A stretch of DNA of 64,000 bases from assembly GCA_018857735.1 (NCBI GenBank), contig JABMCL010003601.1, positions 207,501-271,500 of the forward strand. The letters are read 5' to 3'. The translations under genes were made by a program, and so were the position numbers. The stretch is from Alviniconcha marisindica (lineage: Eukaryota > Mollusca > Gastropoda > Provannidae). The notes beneath the pieces were generated by a model that did no database searches, was not told where the DNA came from, and saw only the letters and a list, made by a program, of their open reading frames with translations. Of this stretch, positions 46,841 to 58,791 are shown in pieces; the first letter of the stretch is position 1, and each line of letters opens with the position of its first letter.

Positions 46841-49800
46841 AAGAAAGTCGGAGTAGATGGTTGATATTTGCGACCAGTAGTTGTAGGCAAAGGCAGCGAT
46901 CATCATGGCACAGGAGATGGAGAGGGAGGGGTAAATGCTGGACGTTGTGTACTCGTGAGTCGACTGTGTGCAGGAGACAGCTTTTCTGCACACCTCACGA
47001 GTTTGTGCTGCACTGGGATCGTCCTCAGGAATTCGACTGGCAATCTGGAGAGATTCAAGATCACTTTATTACCTCATCAGAGAAATTAAAACGTGGCTGA
47101 ACATTAACCACATCACAGTACACAGTAACGCATATTGTATATTTAAAAACTCAAAGAACAGTTATTGAAAATACAGCAAGAGTTACATAATAAACAAACT
47201 AGTAATTTAAGTATTTTACACACACATACACATGCACACATGATTTTCTATGCTAAGTTATAGATGACTCCCTCTGAGACAGATGACTCGCCCTGAAACA
47301 TGCATGACTCCCCCTAAGACATACATGACTCCCCCTGAGACATACATGATTTTCCATGCTAAGTTATAGATGACTCCCTCTGAGACAGATGACTCGCCCT
47401 GAAACATGCATGACTCCCCCTAAGACATACATGACTCCCCCTGAGACATACATGATTTTCCATGCTAAGTTATAGATGACTCCCTCTCAGACAGATGACT
47501 CGCCCTGAAACATGCATGACTCCCCCTAAGACATACATGACTCCCCCTGAGACATACATGATTTTCCATGCTAAGTTATAGATGACTCCCTCTGAGACAG
47601 ATGACTCGCCCTGAAACATGCATGACTCCCCCTAAGACATACATGGCTCCCCCTGAGACGTACATGACTTCCCATGAGGCATGCATGACTTCCCATGAAG
47701 CATACATGATTTCCCATGAGGCATACATGGCTTCCCCTGAGCATATGTGGCTTTGTCTAAGGCATACATGCATACATGACTTCCCTTGAGGCATACATGA
47801 CTTCCCTTGGTGCTTACATAACTCCCTGAGTCACACATGACTCTCCCTGAGACATTCATGGCTTCCCCAGAGACATACAGGACTCTGCTAAGTCACACAT
47901 GACTCTCCCTGAGACATACATGGCTTCCCCAGAGACATACAGGACTCTCCTAAGTCACACATAACTATCCCTGAGACATACATGGCTTCCCCAGAGACAT
48001 ACAGGACTCTCCCAAGTCACACATGACTCTCCCTGAGACATACATGGCTTCCCCAGAGACATACAGGACTCTCCCAAGTCACACATGACTCTCCCTGAGA
48101 CATACATGGCTCCCCCTACCCGACTCCTTTGAGTCACACGTACATGACTCTCCCCAAGACAGATACGGCTTCTCTGGATAATACATGACTCCCCCTACCT
48201 GACTCCTTTCAGTCACACATGACTCTCCCTGAGACAGACATGACTTCCCCCTACCTGACTCCTTTCAGTCACACATGACTCTCCCTGAGACAGACATGAC
48301 TTCCCCCTATCTGACTCCTTTCAGTCACACATGACTCTCCCTGAGACAGACATGACTCCCCCTACCTGACTCCTTTCAGTCACACATGACTCTCCCTGAG
48401 ACAGACATGACTCCCCCTACCTGACTCCTTTCAGTCACACATGACTCTCCCTGAGACAGACATGACTTCCCCCTACCTGACTCCTTTCAGTCACACATGA
48501 CTCTCCCTGAGACAGACATGACTTCCCCCTACCTGACTCCTTTCAGTCACACATGACTCTCCCTGAGACAGACATGACTCCCCCTACCTGACTCCTTTCA
48601 GTCACACATGACTCTCCCTGAGACAGACTTGACTCCCCCTACCTGACTCCTTTCAGTCACACATGACTCTCCCTGAGACAGACATGACTTCCTCTACCTG
48701 ACTCCTTTCAGTCACACATGACTCTCCCTGAGACAGACATGACTTCCCCCTGAGACATACATGGCTTTGGGAAGTTCCCCTGAGGCATACATGACTTCCC
48801 CCTGAGGTATACATGACTTCCCCCTGAGGCATACATGACTTCCCTTAGAGCAGACATTACTTCCTATGAGGCATAAAGGACTTCCCATGAGGCACACATG
48901 ACTTCCCCTGAGGCATACATGACTTCCCATGAGGCACACATGACTTCCCATGAGGCATATGTGGCTTCCCCTAAGCCATACAGAACTCTCCCTGAGACAC
49001 ACATGACCCCCCCCCCCACCCCCCACAGACATGACTCTCCAAGGTACAGGACCCACCTGAGATGCAAAGTGATGCATGATGGCCTTGACCTTTTCAATGT
49101 TTGACACCCCCATCATCATTTTGACGGCCTCTCCCTTGCGAATCTTGACCACTCCGGCAAACACAGCAGGGTTGTTGTAGCACCGCTCCAGTGTTGCTAT
49201 GGCCATCACCTGCAGACAACAACAAAGAATAATCCTTTCTACAACTTGTTCCCTTATTAATTTGGAGACAGCCTCAAAGCTACAAGTAGGCTGGCTAAAA
49301 GCCAAATGATCAGATCTGCATCGGTTTTCACAATAAAAGTATGATCTCTGCAACAAAACTATGTTTGTCGTGACAAAATATTTTTGTTGTGACAAATATT
49401 TGTTGTGACACACGTGTTTGTCGTGACAAAAGTTTTGTTGTGACAAGCATATTTTTGTTGTGACAAAAGCTGTGTTTTGTTGCAACAAACATGTTTGTCA
49501 TGACAAAAGTAAGCTTGCCATGACAAAACATAATTATGTTTGTCATGACAAAGTTTTTTGTCGCGACAAGCATACTTTTGTCGCAGCAAAAGAGTGTTTT
49601 GTTGCAACAAAACATTTGTTGCAACAAAAATGATACTTCTGGCAGCTGCCGCCAATGATAATATGTATGTCTTTTTACATGGTGCACTAAAAGGATTGCA
49701 TAAGAGGTGGATTTGGGTACTCTGGGTTATTTTGCTACAAAAAATGGAGCAGGATGCCCAGGCTGGCATTGCATGTGACACTGTCTGACGTCCACCTTTG

Positions 49801-50324
49801 CAGAAGACCCCCTGTGGATGCGCTGTACCTGACGTGCCGGAGTCAAGAGAAATGACTGAGCAGACAGACTGGTGAGCAAAGCAACCATCACAAGTGGTTT
49901 GCATCTTGGAGCTCTGAAGTGTTGAGGAGCTTGAGGCACTACCTGCTGGCACAAAGCCAAGGACATCATACCGCTGATTGGAGAGAAGTAGAAAGAGGTA
50001 GCACTTGATGCTGAGAAATGGCCACTGTCGATCAGACCAACATTGAAACTGTTTCAAAGTTAACCCTCCAAACACTTCTGAGAGATGGGCTTTCCCGAGT
50101 GCATAGCTGCCATCTTGAACTGAACTGAACTGATACCAACAGAAATTACAATCATGTGGGCTTTAATTTGAGTTCAGTTATAAGATTGTGCACCACACCA
50201 AACTGAAGGCAGTGTGAAATAGAGCAGCTATGCACTGAGCTCCTGTGTGTGTGTGTATGTGTATGTGTGTGCGTGTTGTGTTGTGTTTTTGTGTGTGTTG
50301 TGTTGTGTGTGTGTGTTGTGTGAG

Positions 50325-50365
<41 letters not shown>

Positions 50366-51577
50366 CTGTGCCTGTGCCTGTGTGTGCACATGTATTGTGT
50401 GTGCATGCATGGTGTGGTGTAGTGTGTGTGTGCGTGTGTGTGTGCATGTATAGTGTTGTGTTGTGTGTGTATACACACACATGTGCACAGTGTGTGTGTA
50501 TGTGTGTGTGTGTGTATGCACGCGTGTGCATATGTGTGCACTGCACATGAAGCGATGCAAACTGTGTCAATGTCAGTGTGACTGCCAAGAACACTCAACA
50601 CACCAAAACATTCTGTCTGCAACCATTCCACCTAAGAACACATGAGCACGAAAACTCTGAAACGAAACAAAGCAGCAGCTCATTCTCACTGCACCTGTGG
50701 AATGGCGCAGAAGTTGAAGATGGACTGGTTCTGCAGACGCGACATGTAGGTGATGCAGTCCGGAACCAGCTCCAGGGCATTGGTGATGAGTTCGTTCAGA
50801 CAGTGCACGGCCTGCGTGCGATTCTCTGGTTGTGCCAGGTCCGTCATTTTGTCTCCGTATTTACTCCACACCTGAACCAGACAGACAGGGATGTATTCAC
50901 AACTTTTCAAGCAGCCCTTTCACCAATAACGGGAGGCTGCCATAACCGTTTCTAAAATTCAGAAATGTGTGCGATTTCTGGTTTTGCCAGGTCGCTCATC
51001 CTGTCAGTGTATTTACTCCACTCCGGAACCAGACACAAAGGGATGTATTCACAACTTTGATAGCAGCTCTTTTGCCAATAACAGGAGCTGTAATAACTGT
51101 TACTAAAATTAGAAAACATATGCATGATTTCTGATTTAAAACAAACTGGTAAAAAAAGGTATGCATACTGATACGTATATTTATATATAAGATCAGTGAT
51201 GATACTTTGGTTTGGTTCCTCTTTAAAACTGAGAATTTGACTGGCATCATTAACCAAAACATAAATTGCTCACTATATGATTCTGATTATACTGTGTATG
51301 ATTATGAGTAAATGAATAAATGGTTTTTTTTTACATGGTACATAAAAAATAAAATCCACACAAAATAATGCTTATTCACAGTGTCAGGTGCACACAGGTG
51401 CTCTTGAAAGCTATACAAAATGTATATATATATAAAGGGGGTGGGGGGGGGGGGGGGGGGCACAATACCCACACAAACTTTGCCCAAAAGCCCAAAATGG
51501 AGACACAAACACAGACAGTGACTAAACATTTACAAGGAGTGTTGAAAAATTGTACACAATTTTACTGACATCACACG

Positions 51578-51608
<31 letters not shown>

Positions 51609-52892
51609 TGCACATGTATACACTCTCTCTTTTAGCAGAAAAAGTGCAATATCCACTAAAAATATTTCATCCCTTAACTTGATTAAGAGAAAGACTCTGG
51701 CCATCATTAATCAAGACAAAAATGACAAAGTGAACAAATTTGACAAATTCTGGCTTCAAGGTCCTCTTATACACAATGGCTGTGATACAAGGAGGGAGGA
51801 AATATACACTATTTGACAGACACCGACAGACACTGACAGACACACACACACACACACACACACATACACATGCCTATACCTACACACATTCTCTCTTTCA
51901 GCATGAAAGAGTGTAAGATTTGCCCCCAAAAATTCATCCCTTATGAGAAAGAATCATGCTATCATTAATCGAGATAAAAATGATGCAGTGAACAAATTTG
52001 ACCAATTCTGGCTCCAAGGTCCCCTTACACAGTGGCATTTCATCCCTCCTTGTATCGCACAAGGAGGGATGAAATATAAATTTTATAGATGTCACATACG
52101 TGCAGACACACAAACACACACTCTCTCATTTTGGCATGAAAGAGTGCAATATCTACTAAAAAGACTCACCCCCTAAGAGAAAGAAATCAGGCCATTATTA
52201 ATCAAGATTGTTTTTTTAAAGAAGAAAAAAAGGGAATTTATAGAGAGCTTTCGGAGACTCAATTTAAAGAAAAACATGCAATGCCCAAATGCCCATATAT
52301 ATATATATATACAAATCAATATGGGTTTGTATAAACAAACAAACAAAACATACAAAAATGAATAAATCTGACCAATTCTGGCTGCAAGGTGCCCTCAGCC
52401 TAGCATTGATAAACGTTACCTCTTTTGGCCAGAATTCTCGACCTTGCTGCACATCATCCAGGTAGTCTCGGATGATGTTAGTCTTCTGAAGAAACAGCCC
52501 CATGTTGTTTGCCAGTCGTTCATCTTTTCCAACCTCTGCCGACTCTAATTTGGACCCCGAGAAGAGACGTGACAAGCCAATGCCCACCAAGCCAGCCACA
52601 TAGTGACAGTACTGAAACAGAAAATCCACTTAACATTATTTTGAAAATGATATAGATCATAAAGTAGCGCTCCACCTGGCTTCAGTTCGCTCAAACAGCA
52701 TCCAGTCATCAGTGGTTTCATAAAAAGCTTTCATTATTGCCTTGCTAGGTGTGTGCCTGAAAAGGTATAGTGATCATCTGTGCTGGTATATGTGTGTGCA
52801 TGCATGTTTTTTGTGTGTTTGGTGTGTGCGCACATGTGTGTGTGTGTGCGCACATGTGTGTGTGTGTGTGCGTGTGCATGTACACAAATGCT

Positions 52893-52947
<55 letters not shown>

Positions 52948-55795
52948 CTAGGTCAGTAAGATGTCTTCAGCCTAACGGTTTTATTCAATCTGAAGCCACA
53001 GATCTGCATGTATGCACATAAATTAATTCACTAAAGCAGTAAAGCAAAAATGTTTTTTTAAATATTAATTTAAGCTTAAATTTTCAGTGTATGGTATGCA
53101 TTTATCTTTTATTTTTTATGTGGGTATAAATATTGGCGTTTACAGCCCCAAAATGAAAGGTGCCAACTGATTAAAGCTTGTATGTCATTAGGGGAGATCA
53201 CTGAACATTTTCAGTCTCTGGAATATTTGGTACAAAACTGTGGTACTTTTTCTAATTTGGTTGCACAGATTAGTGTGCTAAATTCATAATAAACAAATGT
53301 CACAACTAGTGGCCTACAGCGGCAATATCTGTGTTTGAGCTGTTTCATGTAATAGCCAGCATAAATATTTATATGAATGGAAAGGGAGATTATAAATTGC
53401 ATTACTTTTCAAACACAAACACACATACATAAACCCACACCCACACCCACACCCACCCACCCACCCACCCACCACCACCACCACCAACAGAGAGGAAATG
53501 TGACGTACCCAATTCCATTCTTCCAGTGAGCCAACACCTCTGTCAAGAAAAACAGTCATACCACTCCCCATCTTGCAACAAATGTCAGAAATAACTTCCT
53601 GATACACTGGCGCCAGCTCCAGAAATTCATGCGTTATCTGGGGAACAAACAACAGAGAGAGAGAGTGAAATTGTGATGTCCATGCATGTCAAGGCAGGTA
53701 AAAGCGAACAGGTTTTGTGGGTCAACATAAAAGGAAAATTAATAGCAAGTAGTGATTAAAAAATTTCACAGTTTGGTTCAGTGTTTTTGTCCTGATTATG
53801 CACAGGTGATCCTATGCGGTTGACGGGACAAATAACAAACGACAACTTGGAAATGCAGCCAGGACAGCTTGTGCTGGGGGAAGGGGGGAAGAGTACCAGT
53901 TATGGCAGTGCAAACAAAAACATCAACCAACAAAACCAACAAAGTTCAACAAAAGCAAGACAAAATTTTGCATAAGCCTAAAACATGTTTGTTTTTTAAA
54001 TTTGACACATATCACACACACACACACACACACATGTACACACACACATGTACACACATATCACACACGCAGGCACACACTCAATTACGCATGCGCACAT
54101 GCATGCACACAAGCACATGCACTAACTTCATCAATCACATTGCACATGAATATATATATATATATTTCACAGACACACATACCTGATCAACAACCAAACT
54201 GCACACAACGCACACACACATATTTCACAATTTACAAACTGGGGAAATACCCACTGTTCAATCAACGGAACTGCGCACACATATTTCACAATGAACAAAC
54301 TGCACGGGGAAACACCCACCGTTCAATCAACGGAACTGCGCACACATATTTCACAATGAACAAACTGCACGGGGAAACACCCACCGTTGGAAAGTCCTCC
54401 AACACAACCCTGTCCTTCTCTTTGCTTTCTGTGAAGCACCACTGCCTGTCCTGCAGGTTCTTGTAAAAGTTTTTCAGCATTGGGATCTTGATGTCATTTG
54501 GTATCGTCATGTCATCCTCCACTGTGTCCAGTGCTCGCAGCACCAGATAGAAGATGCAGATGGCATTTCTGTGAAATATACATGTATAAAAATACCACTA
54601 TATAGTATTTTTTGCCTTTCATGGGTTATATATATAACCCATGAAAGGCAAAAGCTGTCTGACTAGTTCACATAATAAAATCTGAAACAGAATGAGTCCT
54701 ACAGCGACTTTGTAGAATCAACAAACAGAGGGATGGATTTACCTTTGGTAGAGTTCATCATACTTTATGTACCTTGTGTTTACTTGCATGCCAGATGAGA
54801 GTGACTGCAGGCAATTCCGGTCTTTGTCACTGTGTACATGTCATGTCTTTTGAGTGCTAATTAACTCCCTTTATTTGTTGATTCACTTTTGCCCTGTTAT
54901 ATAACCATCCTGGTTGACTGGGCGTAAAAAACAAAAACAAGTTTACTGACTTGATTCGCATTAAAAATTTATATTAAAATTCTTACATTATAAACACTGC
55001 AGTTTTCACAGTGGCTTGGACTGTGTCAATCGCATTAATACCAGCAAGAGCACCAAGGCTACATGTGTTGAAATGTGGAACATATGCGAAGATAGTTATG
55101 TGGGGACTATCTTCAGCCATGAGATAAGCTCCTTTGCATAACAGCATCCACACTCCAGAAATGAAAATAAATTCTCTGAAGATGATGTGTCTCTGCCCAT
55201 GTGGTGGAGTAATAAAAATTGGTCACACATGCAACCTCTCATCCTATGGAATGCATTTGTGTTTATATATATATGTAACCGAGTGCATTGTGTGTTTTGA
55301 TGATGATGATGTTGGGCTTCATGTCCTCGGATGTCGGGTGCTTTTTGTGTGCTTTCTGGGCCCTTGGCCTTTTAACCTTCCTTTCTTTCTCCTTTTTGGT
55401 TGGGTGAAAGTTTTATGGCCCTAACATACAAAGTTGTTAAAACCTGTGCACTTGGCACACACGCATCAAGGCAGAGCTCAGGAGCTGTGTGTGACAGTCG
55501 AGGTGGCCCTCCTGGGCTCCACGTCCCTAATAAGCCTTATGGTTTCTGTGGATGTAAAGCAACATTGAACTGAACCGCATGTGTCCTCTCTTCCCCAGTG
55601 TCCCTACAGAAGTGGGTTGTTGTGAGCTGCTGCCTGGGCATCCATGTGTCTGATGGCAGGGGAGAGCCTGCACTGTTCTGTGGTTGGTGCAAAATAAAAG
55701 TTATGTTATATAGCAACTCTGACTAATTGTGACTCTTCATTCATACTTCCAACCTGCATCCCTCACTCCCCACCCTGCATCCCAATGTACATATC

Positions 55796-55828
<33 letters not shown>

Positions 55829-57681
55829 ATGTGCATGTGTGTGTGTGTGTATGTGCATGCATGTGCGTGTGCGTGCGCATGTATGTATATATATATATAT
55901 ATATATGACTGACGTACTGAGTAACCCCAAGGGAGTTCAGCTGGGAAACGCTGCAACATTAGCAACAACCTGCGCATGCATGCATTTCGACTGACACGTT
56001 TTGTTGAAGCTGTACTTTTTAGTCTTACCTGAGCTCTCCATCCAAGGCCTGGATGACAGCAGCAAAACTGCGACTTGTTTTGGCGAGGTATTCATAGCAT
56101 TTCTTCAGGGATGGGCTCATCTTGGCCTGGAAAGGAGAAGACTACAATAACGACAAGCCTATATGTATATATATTGTACTTGTTGAATTTTATTCCTGTT
56201 GCTGTCAAATCACTATGAATATTAGTGTCATTCCCTGTCAATAGATGATCCCTGGAAATAAAAGGGGGCATAATTTAGGGGCGTTTTTTTGATTGTGACA
56301 AGAGTTGTGCCCTCCTGATCCCCTGATAGGGAGGTACACTGACATTGCACTTGTTCCTTTGCTACATGCTTGCAAGAATGGTGATGGTCAGCAAAAAAAC
56401 TAAGATTTTTTTATTTTATTCAATGGTGCAGTGGAGCGTCGAAGGACAGTGACCCAGGCAGCGGAGTCAGTCAAAATGGAGACCAAAGCAGGCGTACGGC
56501 AGCAATCAGGTTTTATTTGCTCAGCAGCAGACAATTTTCAGCACACCCAAAATCCTAACTCGCATGCATAGATAAGAGAATGGCGTGGGCCGCAAGGAAC
56601 ACACGCTATTGCTACAATAAAATCGGCCCTCTGGACCACAAAATGGTTGACAATTGGGTTTCCTTGGCCCGCACAAATACACTTTCCTCTACAATAACTA
56701 AACTAATTAAACATGAAAAAGATCAAATGAAAGCTACAATTACAACCTTTTAAACCATATAAACAAAATGTACCCGCATGACTTATTTTATTTACAACAA
56801 GAGTGGGAAGTGTGGCTTGTGCCTGTCTATAAACAGATTCAGACAACTAAATCACAAGTAACACAATGTACAAAATATTAATGTTACTAAAACTTACATC
56901 AGAATAAAGTGCACGCTCCCACGGTTAAAATGGTACATAACAATTACAATACAACGCTCTGTATGAAAAGCAAGACACACTCAAAGACTAGCACTAAAAC
57001 AATCGGTGTGAACTTTCACCTGGGGCACGTCATCTAGTCGCAGCATTGCTGATAAAGTGATATCAAGTAGTCTATGAATACAACTTAGCTTCTACAGTAC
57101 ACAATACTTAATAAGTTAATTTTAACCCAAAATAAACACTAAACATGAAGTCAGCTAAGCAAAATACTATACAACAAAGCATTGATCAACACAGAATTAC
57201 TTTAATCGAGTCAAAACAATGATTCACTACTATTCACTTGTACTAAACAGAGAACACGCCATGCAGACGATGGCTATAAAAAGAATGGACCTAGAGGAGC
57301 ATCGGCTACTGATTAAGCTCGATCCTGCATCTAAATAAACGTTGGATAAACATTCTAAGATGCCAAGTTATATTACACATGGCTTGGTGCATAAAAAGGA
57401 CTAGGTAAACAAAGAGTAGGTAAACAAACAAGTGGTCAAAATATAAAGGGAGAAAACAGATTTGAAACTGGCGCGCACCAGCGGCTATTGCCGGTCAGCT
57501 GTGTGAAGGCCATGCGACGTTACGCAACACGCAGCGCTTCAAAACAAAAGCGTCGTCTGCTCCGGTTACAGTACAGTAATGAAATTGCGTGGATCTGATA
57601 ACCGGGACAGGATTATTGTAAAAACGTACAAAGAGCACTTGCTCACATTTAAATTATCCATCATGCATGTGCATGTGGGGA

Positions 57682-57713
<32 letters not shown>

Positions 57714-57762
57714 TGCGTGTGTGTGTGAGTGTATGTGTTGCTTGTGTGTGTGTGTGTATGTA

Positions 57763-57837
<75 letters not shown>

Positions 57838-58583
57838 GTAAACATGGTGCTTAATGTCCACAGAAATCATAAGGCTTATAAGGGATGGGGAGAAAGGGGG
57901 GAAGGGGGTATGGATGTGGAGGAAGAGGGAGATTATATACCTATTGCTACACTGTCACCTCCAGAATGATTCCTGCATTAAGATGGGCAGCACTGAGAGC
58001 CATTTTAATGTTTCAGTAGGAAGTGATGGACAAAGTCACAAGACAGTGTCCACAAACCACAACCTTTTTGAAGAGAAAGGAGAGCTGAAGCAGTGTCGAA
58101 CCAAGGTCCTTCTGCTTATGAGCCTAACGCCTTACCGCTAGGCCACACCGGCTCACGTGTGTGTGTGCAGGCAATATCCACTTTTAGCCCCACCAGTTTG
58201 CTATCCTCAAATGGTCTGAGGATGTGTGTGCATGTGTGTGTGTATAGCAGTTAGCACTGGCATAGTATGGAATGAACTGATATGTGGATATGCCAACATA
58301 GAGCATACGTCAAGTTCATTCCGTCCACAAACACACTGACATTTTCTTACCATTTGAGGACCGCAAACTGACGGGGCTAAAAGTGAACACTGCCTGTGTG
58401 TGCCTGTGTGTGTGTGCACATGCTTTTTTTAGTTACTTCTTGATGATTTATGTAGCACTAGCAGTGTGTAAATGATTACAATTGTTATGAATAAATTCTA
58501 CTTTACAGTATTGATCAATACTGCTGAGAATGACGATATATGCACAGACACAGAGACCGAGAGACAGAGAGAGAGAGAGAGAG

Positions 58584-58644
<61 letters not shown>

Positions 58645-58791
58645 AGGTGTTGTAGTGTGCCAACTGGAGTTTTCTTTACTGATTTGCGTTACCTGATTAG
58701 ATTTCGGCATCACTGCTTCACAGCCACCAAATTTGTAGCGGAAGAGAGCGTACACTTCATCTGGGTGTGCAAATGACTTCAGAATATCCAT
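46838..58791 (-). CDS. FDFT1: Squalene synthase (farnesyl-diphosphate farnesyltransferase), eight exons, complete
   Basis: Minus-strand coding exons: 58791-58693, 56126-56029, 54568-54385, 53637-53509, 52611-52420, 50871-50695, 49209-49057 and 47044-46838; all splice sites are GT..AG and frames join to 412 aa, close to the usual vertebrate length. The enzyme condenses two farnesyl diphosphates head to head through presqualene diphosphate, using NADPH, to give squalene, the first committed sterol step, on the ER membrane. Seen: first Asp-rich motif DTVEDD, second DYLDD, YCHYVAGLVGIGLSRLF with the catalytic tyrosine region, NMGLFLQKTNIIRDY, and a C-terminal hydrophobic anchor (about YPSLSISCAMMIAAFAYNYW). 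All key motifs are intact, so the protein should be active. Introns hold minisatellites, a 44-bp palindrome, a partial exon-6 duplicate and SINEs. Presence of the enzyme does not prove de novo sterol synthesis in the animal. Confidence 0.95.
47100..49040. repeat. FDFT1: Composite minisatellite in FDFT1 intron 7
   Basis: Four units of about 107 bp (47240-47660, 'ttccatgctaagttatagat') are followed by irregular 'gacatacatggcttcccc' units. Then come roughly ten units of 55-56 bp (48180-48730, CTGACTCCTTTCAGTCACAC plus ATGACTCTCCCTGAGACAG) and further 'gaggcatacatgacttccc' units to 48990. All share the core CATACATGACT(C/T)CCC, so one ancestral motif seems to have made several array types. Confidence 0.9.
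49355..49635. repeat. FDFT1: Array of TTTGTNGTGACAAA dyads in FDFT1 intron 6
   Basis: About ten irregularly spaced copies of TTTGTYRTGACAAA-type palindromes joined by AT-rich spacers; a related TTTTGTTGCAACAAAA form also occurs. Confidence 0.85.
49640..50160. other. FDFT1 intron 6, no distinct repeat
   Basis: Ordinary intron sequence; no exon-like block was recognised. Confidence 0.5.
50244..50530. repeat. GT-rich microsatellite
   Basis: Imperfect GT/GTGTT repeat in FDFT1 intron 6. Confidence 0.9.
50821..51125 (-). repeat. FDFT1: 150-bp tandem duplication covering FDFT1 exon 6 start
   Basis: 50821-50970 holds the first 17 codons of exon 6, its acceptor and adjoining intron. 50971-51125 is a diverged second copy. 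In the duplicate the acceptor TTCAG|GTG has become TTCCGGAGTG and stops follow, so it is an exon relic. Confidence 0.8.
51430..51462. repeat. Poly-G tract
   Basis: Run of G with two Ts, in FDFT1 intron 5, beside a TA run. Confidence 0.9.
51570..52400. repeat. FDFT1: About 230-bp tandem repeat in FDFT1 intron 5
   Basis: Three to four diverged units share 'catcattaatcaagacaaaa', 'gaacaaatttgacaaattct' and 'ggcttcaaggtcctctta', each preceded by CA repeats and 'ctctcttt.agcatgaaaga'. The last partial unit (52355-52400) touches exon 5. Confidence 0.75.
52037..52075. repeat. 17-bp perfect hairpin
   Basis: Arms ATTTCATCCCTCCTTGT and ACAAGGAGGGATGAAAT around a 5-base loop ATCGC, inside the second 230-bp unit. 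Confidence 0.9.
52840..52950. repeat. (GT)n microsatellite
   Basis: GT repeat in FDFT1 intron 4, ending at 52947. Confidence 0.95.
52951..53410. other. FDFT1 intron 4, no repeat recognised
   Basis: AT-rich intron sequence; a CCCA microsatellite follows at 53434-53485. Confidence 0.5.
54010..54385. repeat. CA tract and duplicated segments in FDFT1 intron 3
   Basis: CA-rich stretch, then about 2.5 copies of a 69-bp unit ('cacatatttcacaatgaac', 'aaactgcacggggaaacacc'), the last ending at the exon 3 donor, so the donor neighbourhood has been duplicated. Confidence 0.8.
54610..54653. repeat. 44-bp perfect palindrome in FDFT1 intron 2
   Basis: Each half reads TTTTGCCTTTCATGGGTTAT plus AT toward the centre, without spacer or mismatch. 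It lies 42 bp 5' of exon 3 on the transcript strand. Confidence 0.95.
54888..55145 (+). repeat. Family-3 and family-5 interspersed repeats
   Basis: 'aaccatcctggttgactggg' (family 3) at 54903-54922. Family 5 ('gcaagagcaccaaggctaca') spans about 55010-55140 and matches 20380-20475. Confidence 0.7.
55275..55755 (+). mobile_element. LTR-like segment interrupted by a family-2 SINE
   Basis: Same order as 37870-37566 on the minus strand: TGTAACCGAGTGCATTGTGT start, 'ttttatggcccta', 'aaaataaaagttatgttata' and 'gactcttcattcatac' end. A family-2 SINE ('aggagctgtgtgtgacagtc' to 'ctgtggatgtaaagc') sits inside at about 55478-55570. Confidence 0.6.
55796..55910. repeat. TA/GT microsatellite
   Basis: Alternating TA, GT and GTGCAT runs in FDFT1 intron 2. 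Confidence 0.9.
56427..57570 (-). mobile_element. Possible solo LTR, about 1.1 kb
   Basis: In FDFT1 intron 1. Read on the minus strand it begins TGTAACCGGAGCAGACGACG, has a TATA-like CTTTATATTTTGAC about 130 bp in, AAATAAAACC near the far end and finishes in CTCCACTGCA. TG..CA termini and the promoter and poly(A)-signal order suggest an LTR. I could not find matching target-site duplications and no second copy is in the window. Confidence 0.4.
57676..57834. repeat. (GT)n microsatellite next to SINE tail
   Basis: GT repeat with TATG interruptions, directly abutting the 3' end of the family-1 SINE. Confidence 0.95.
57835..58156 (-). mobile_element. tRNA-derived SINE copy (family 1), best preserved
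   Basis: On the minus strand the head starts GTGAGCCGGTGTGGCCTAGC. It carries an A box (TGGCCTAGCGGTAAGG) and a B box (GGTTCGACAC) about 40 bp apart, as in a tRNA gene. The body contains 'aggtatataatctccc' and the tail reads 'cttatgatttctgtggacat' and 'taagcaccatgtttac'. Length is about 320 bp. There is no cloverleaf, so it is a SINE rather than a tRNA gene. Confidence 0.9.
58556..58643. repeat. (GA)n microsatellite
   Basis: GA run in FDFT1 intron 1, about 50 bp downstream of exon 1 on the transcript strand. Confidence 0.95.

Noticed and set aside
46309..47100. 263-aa plus-strand frame of SSVVKESLHSFIS repeats
   Set aside because: Antisense of the FDFT1 3' minisatellite and exon 8.
47240..48990. 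Regular repeats resembling a CRISPR array
   Set aside because: Units are directly adjacent variants of one motif without unique spacers, and the genome is eukaryotic; it is a minisatellite.
52037..52075. Hairpin as a transcription terminator or microRNA precursor
   Set aside because: It lies inside a tandem intron repeat and the stem is too short for a typical precursor; kept only as a repeat.
58081..58156. tRNA gene on the minus strand
   Set aside because: A and B boxes are present, but there is no cloverleaf or acceptor stem and the sequence continues into a repeated body; it is a SINE head.
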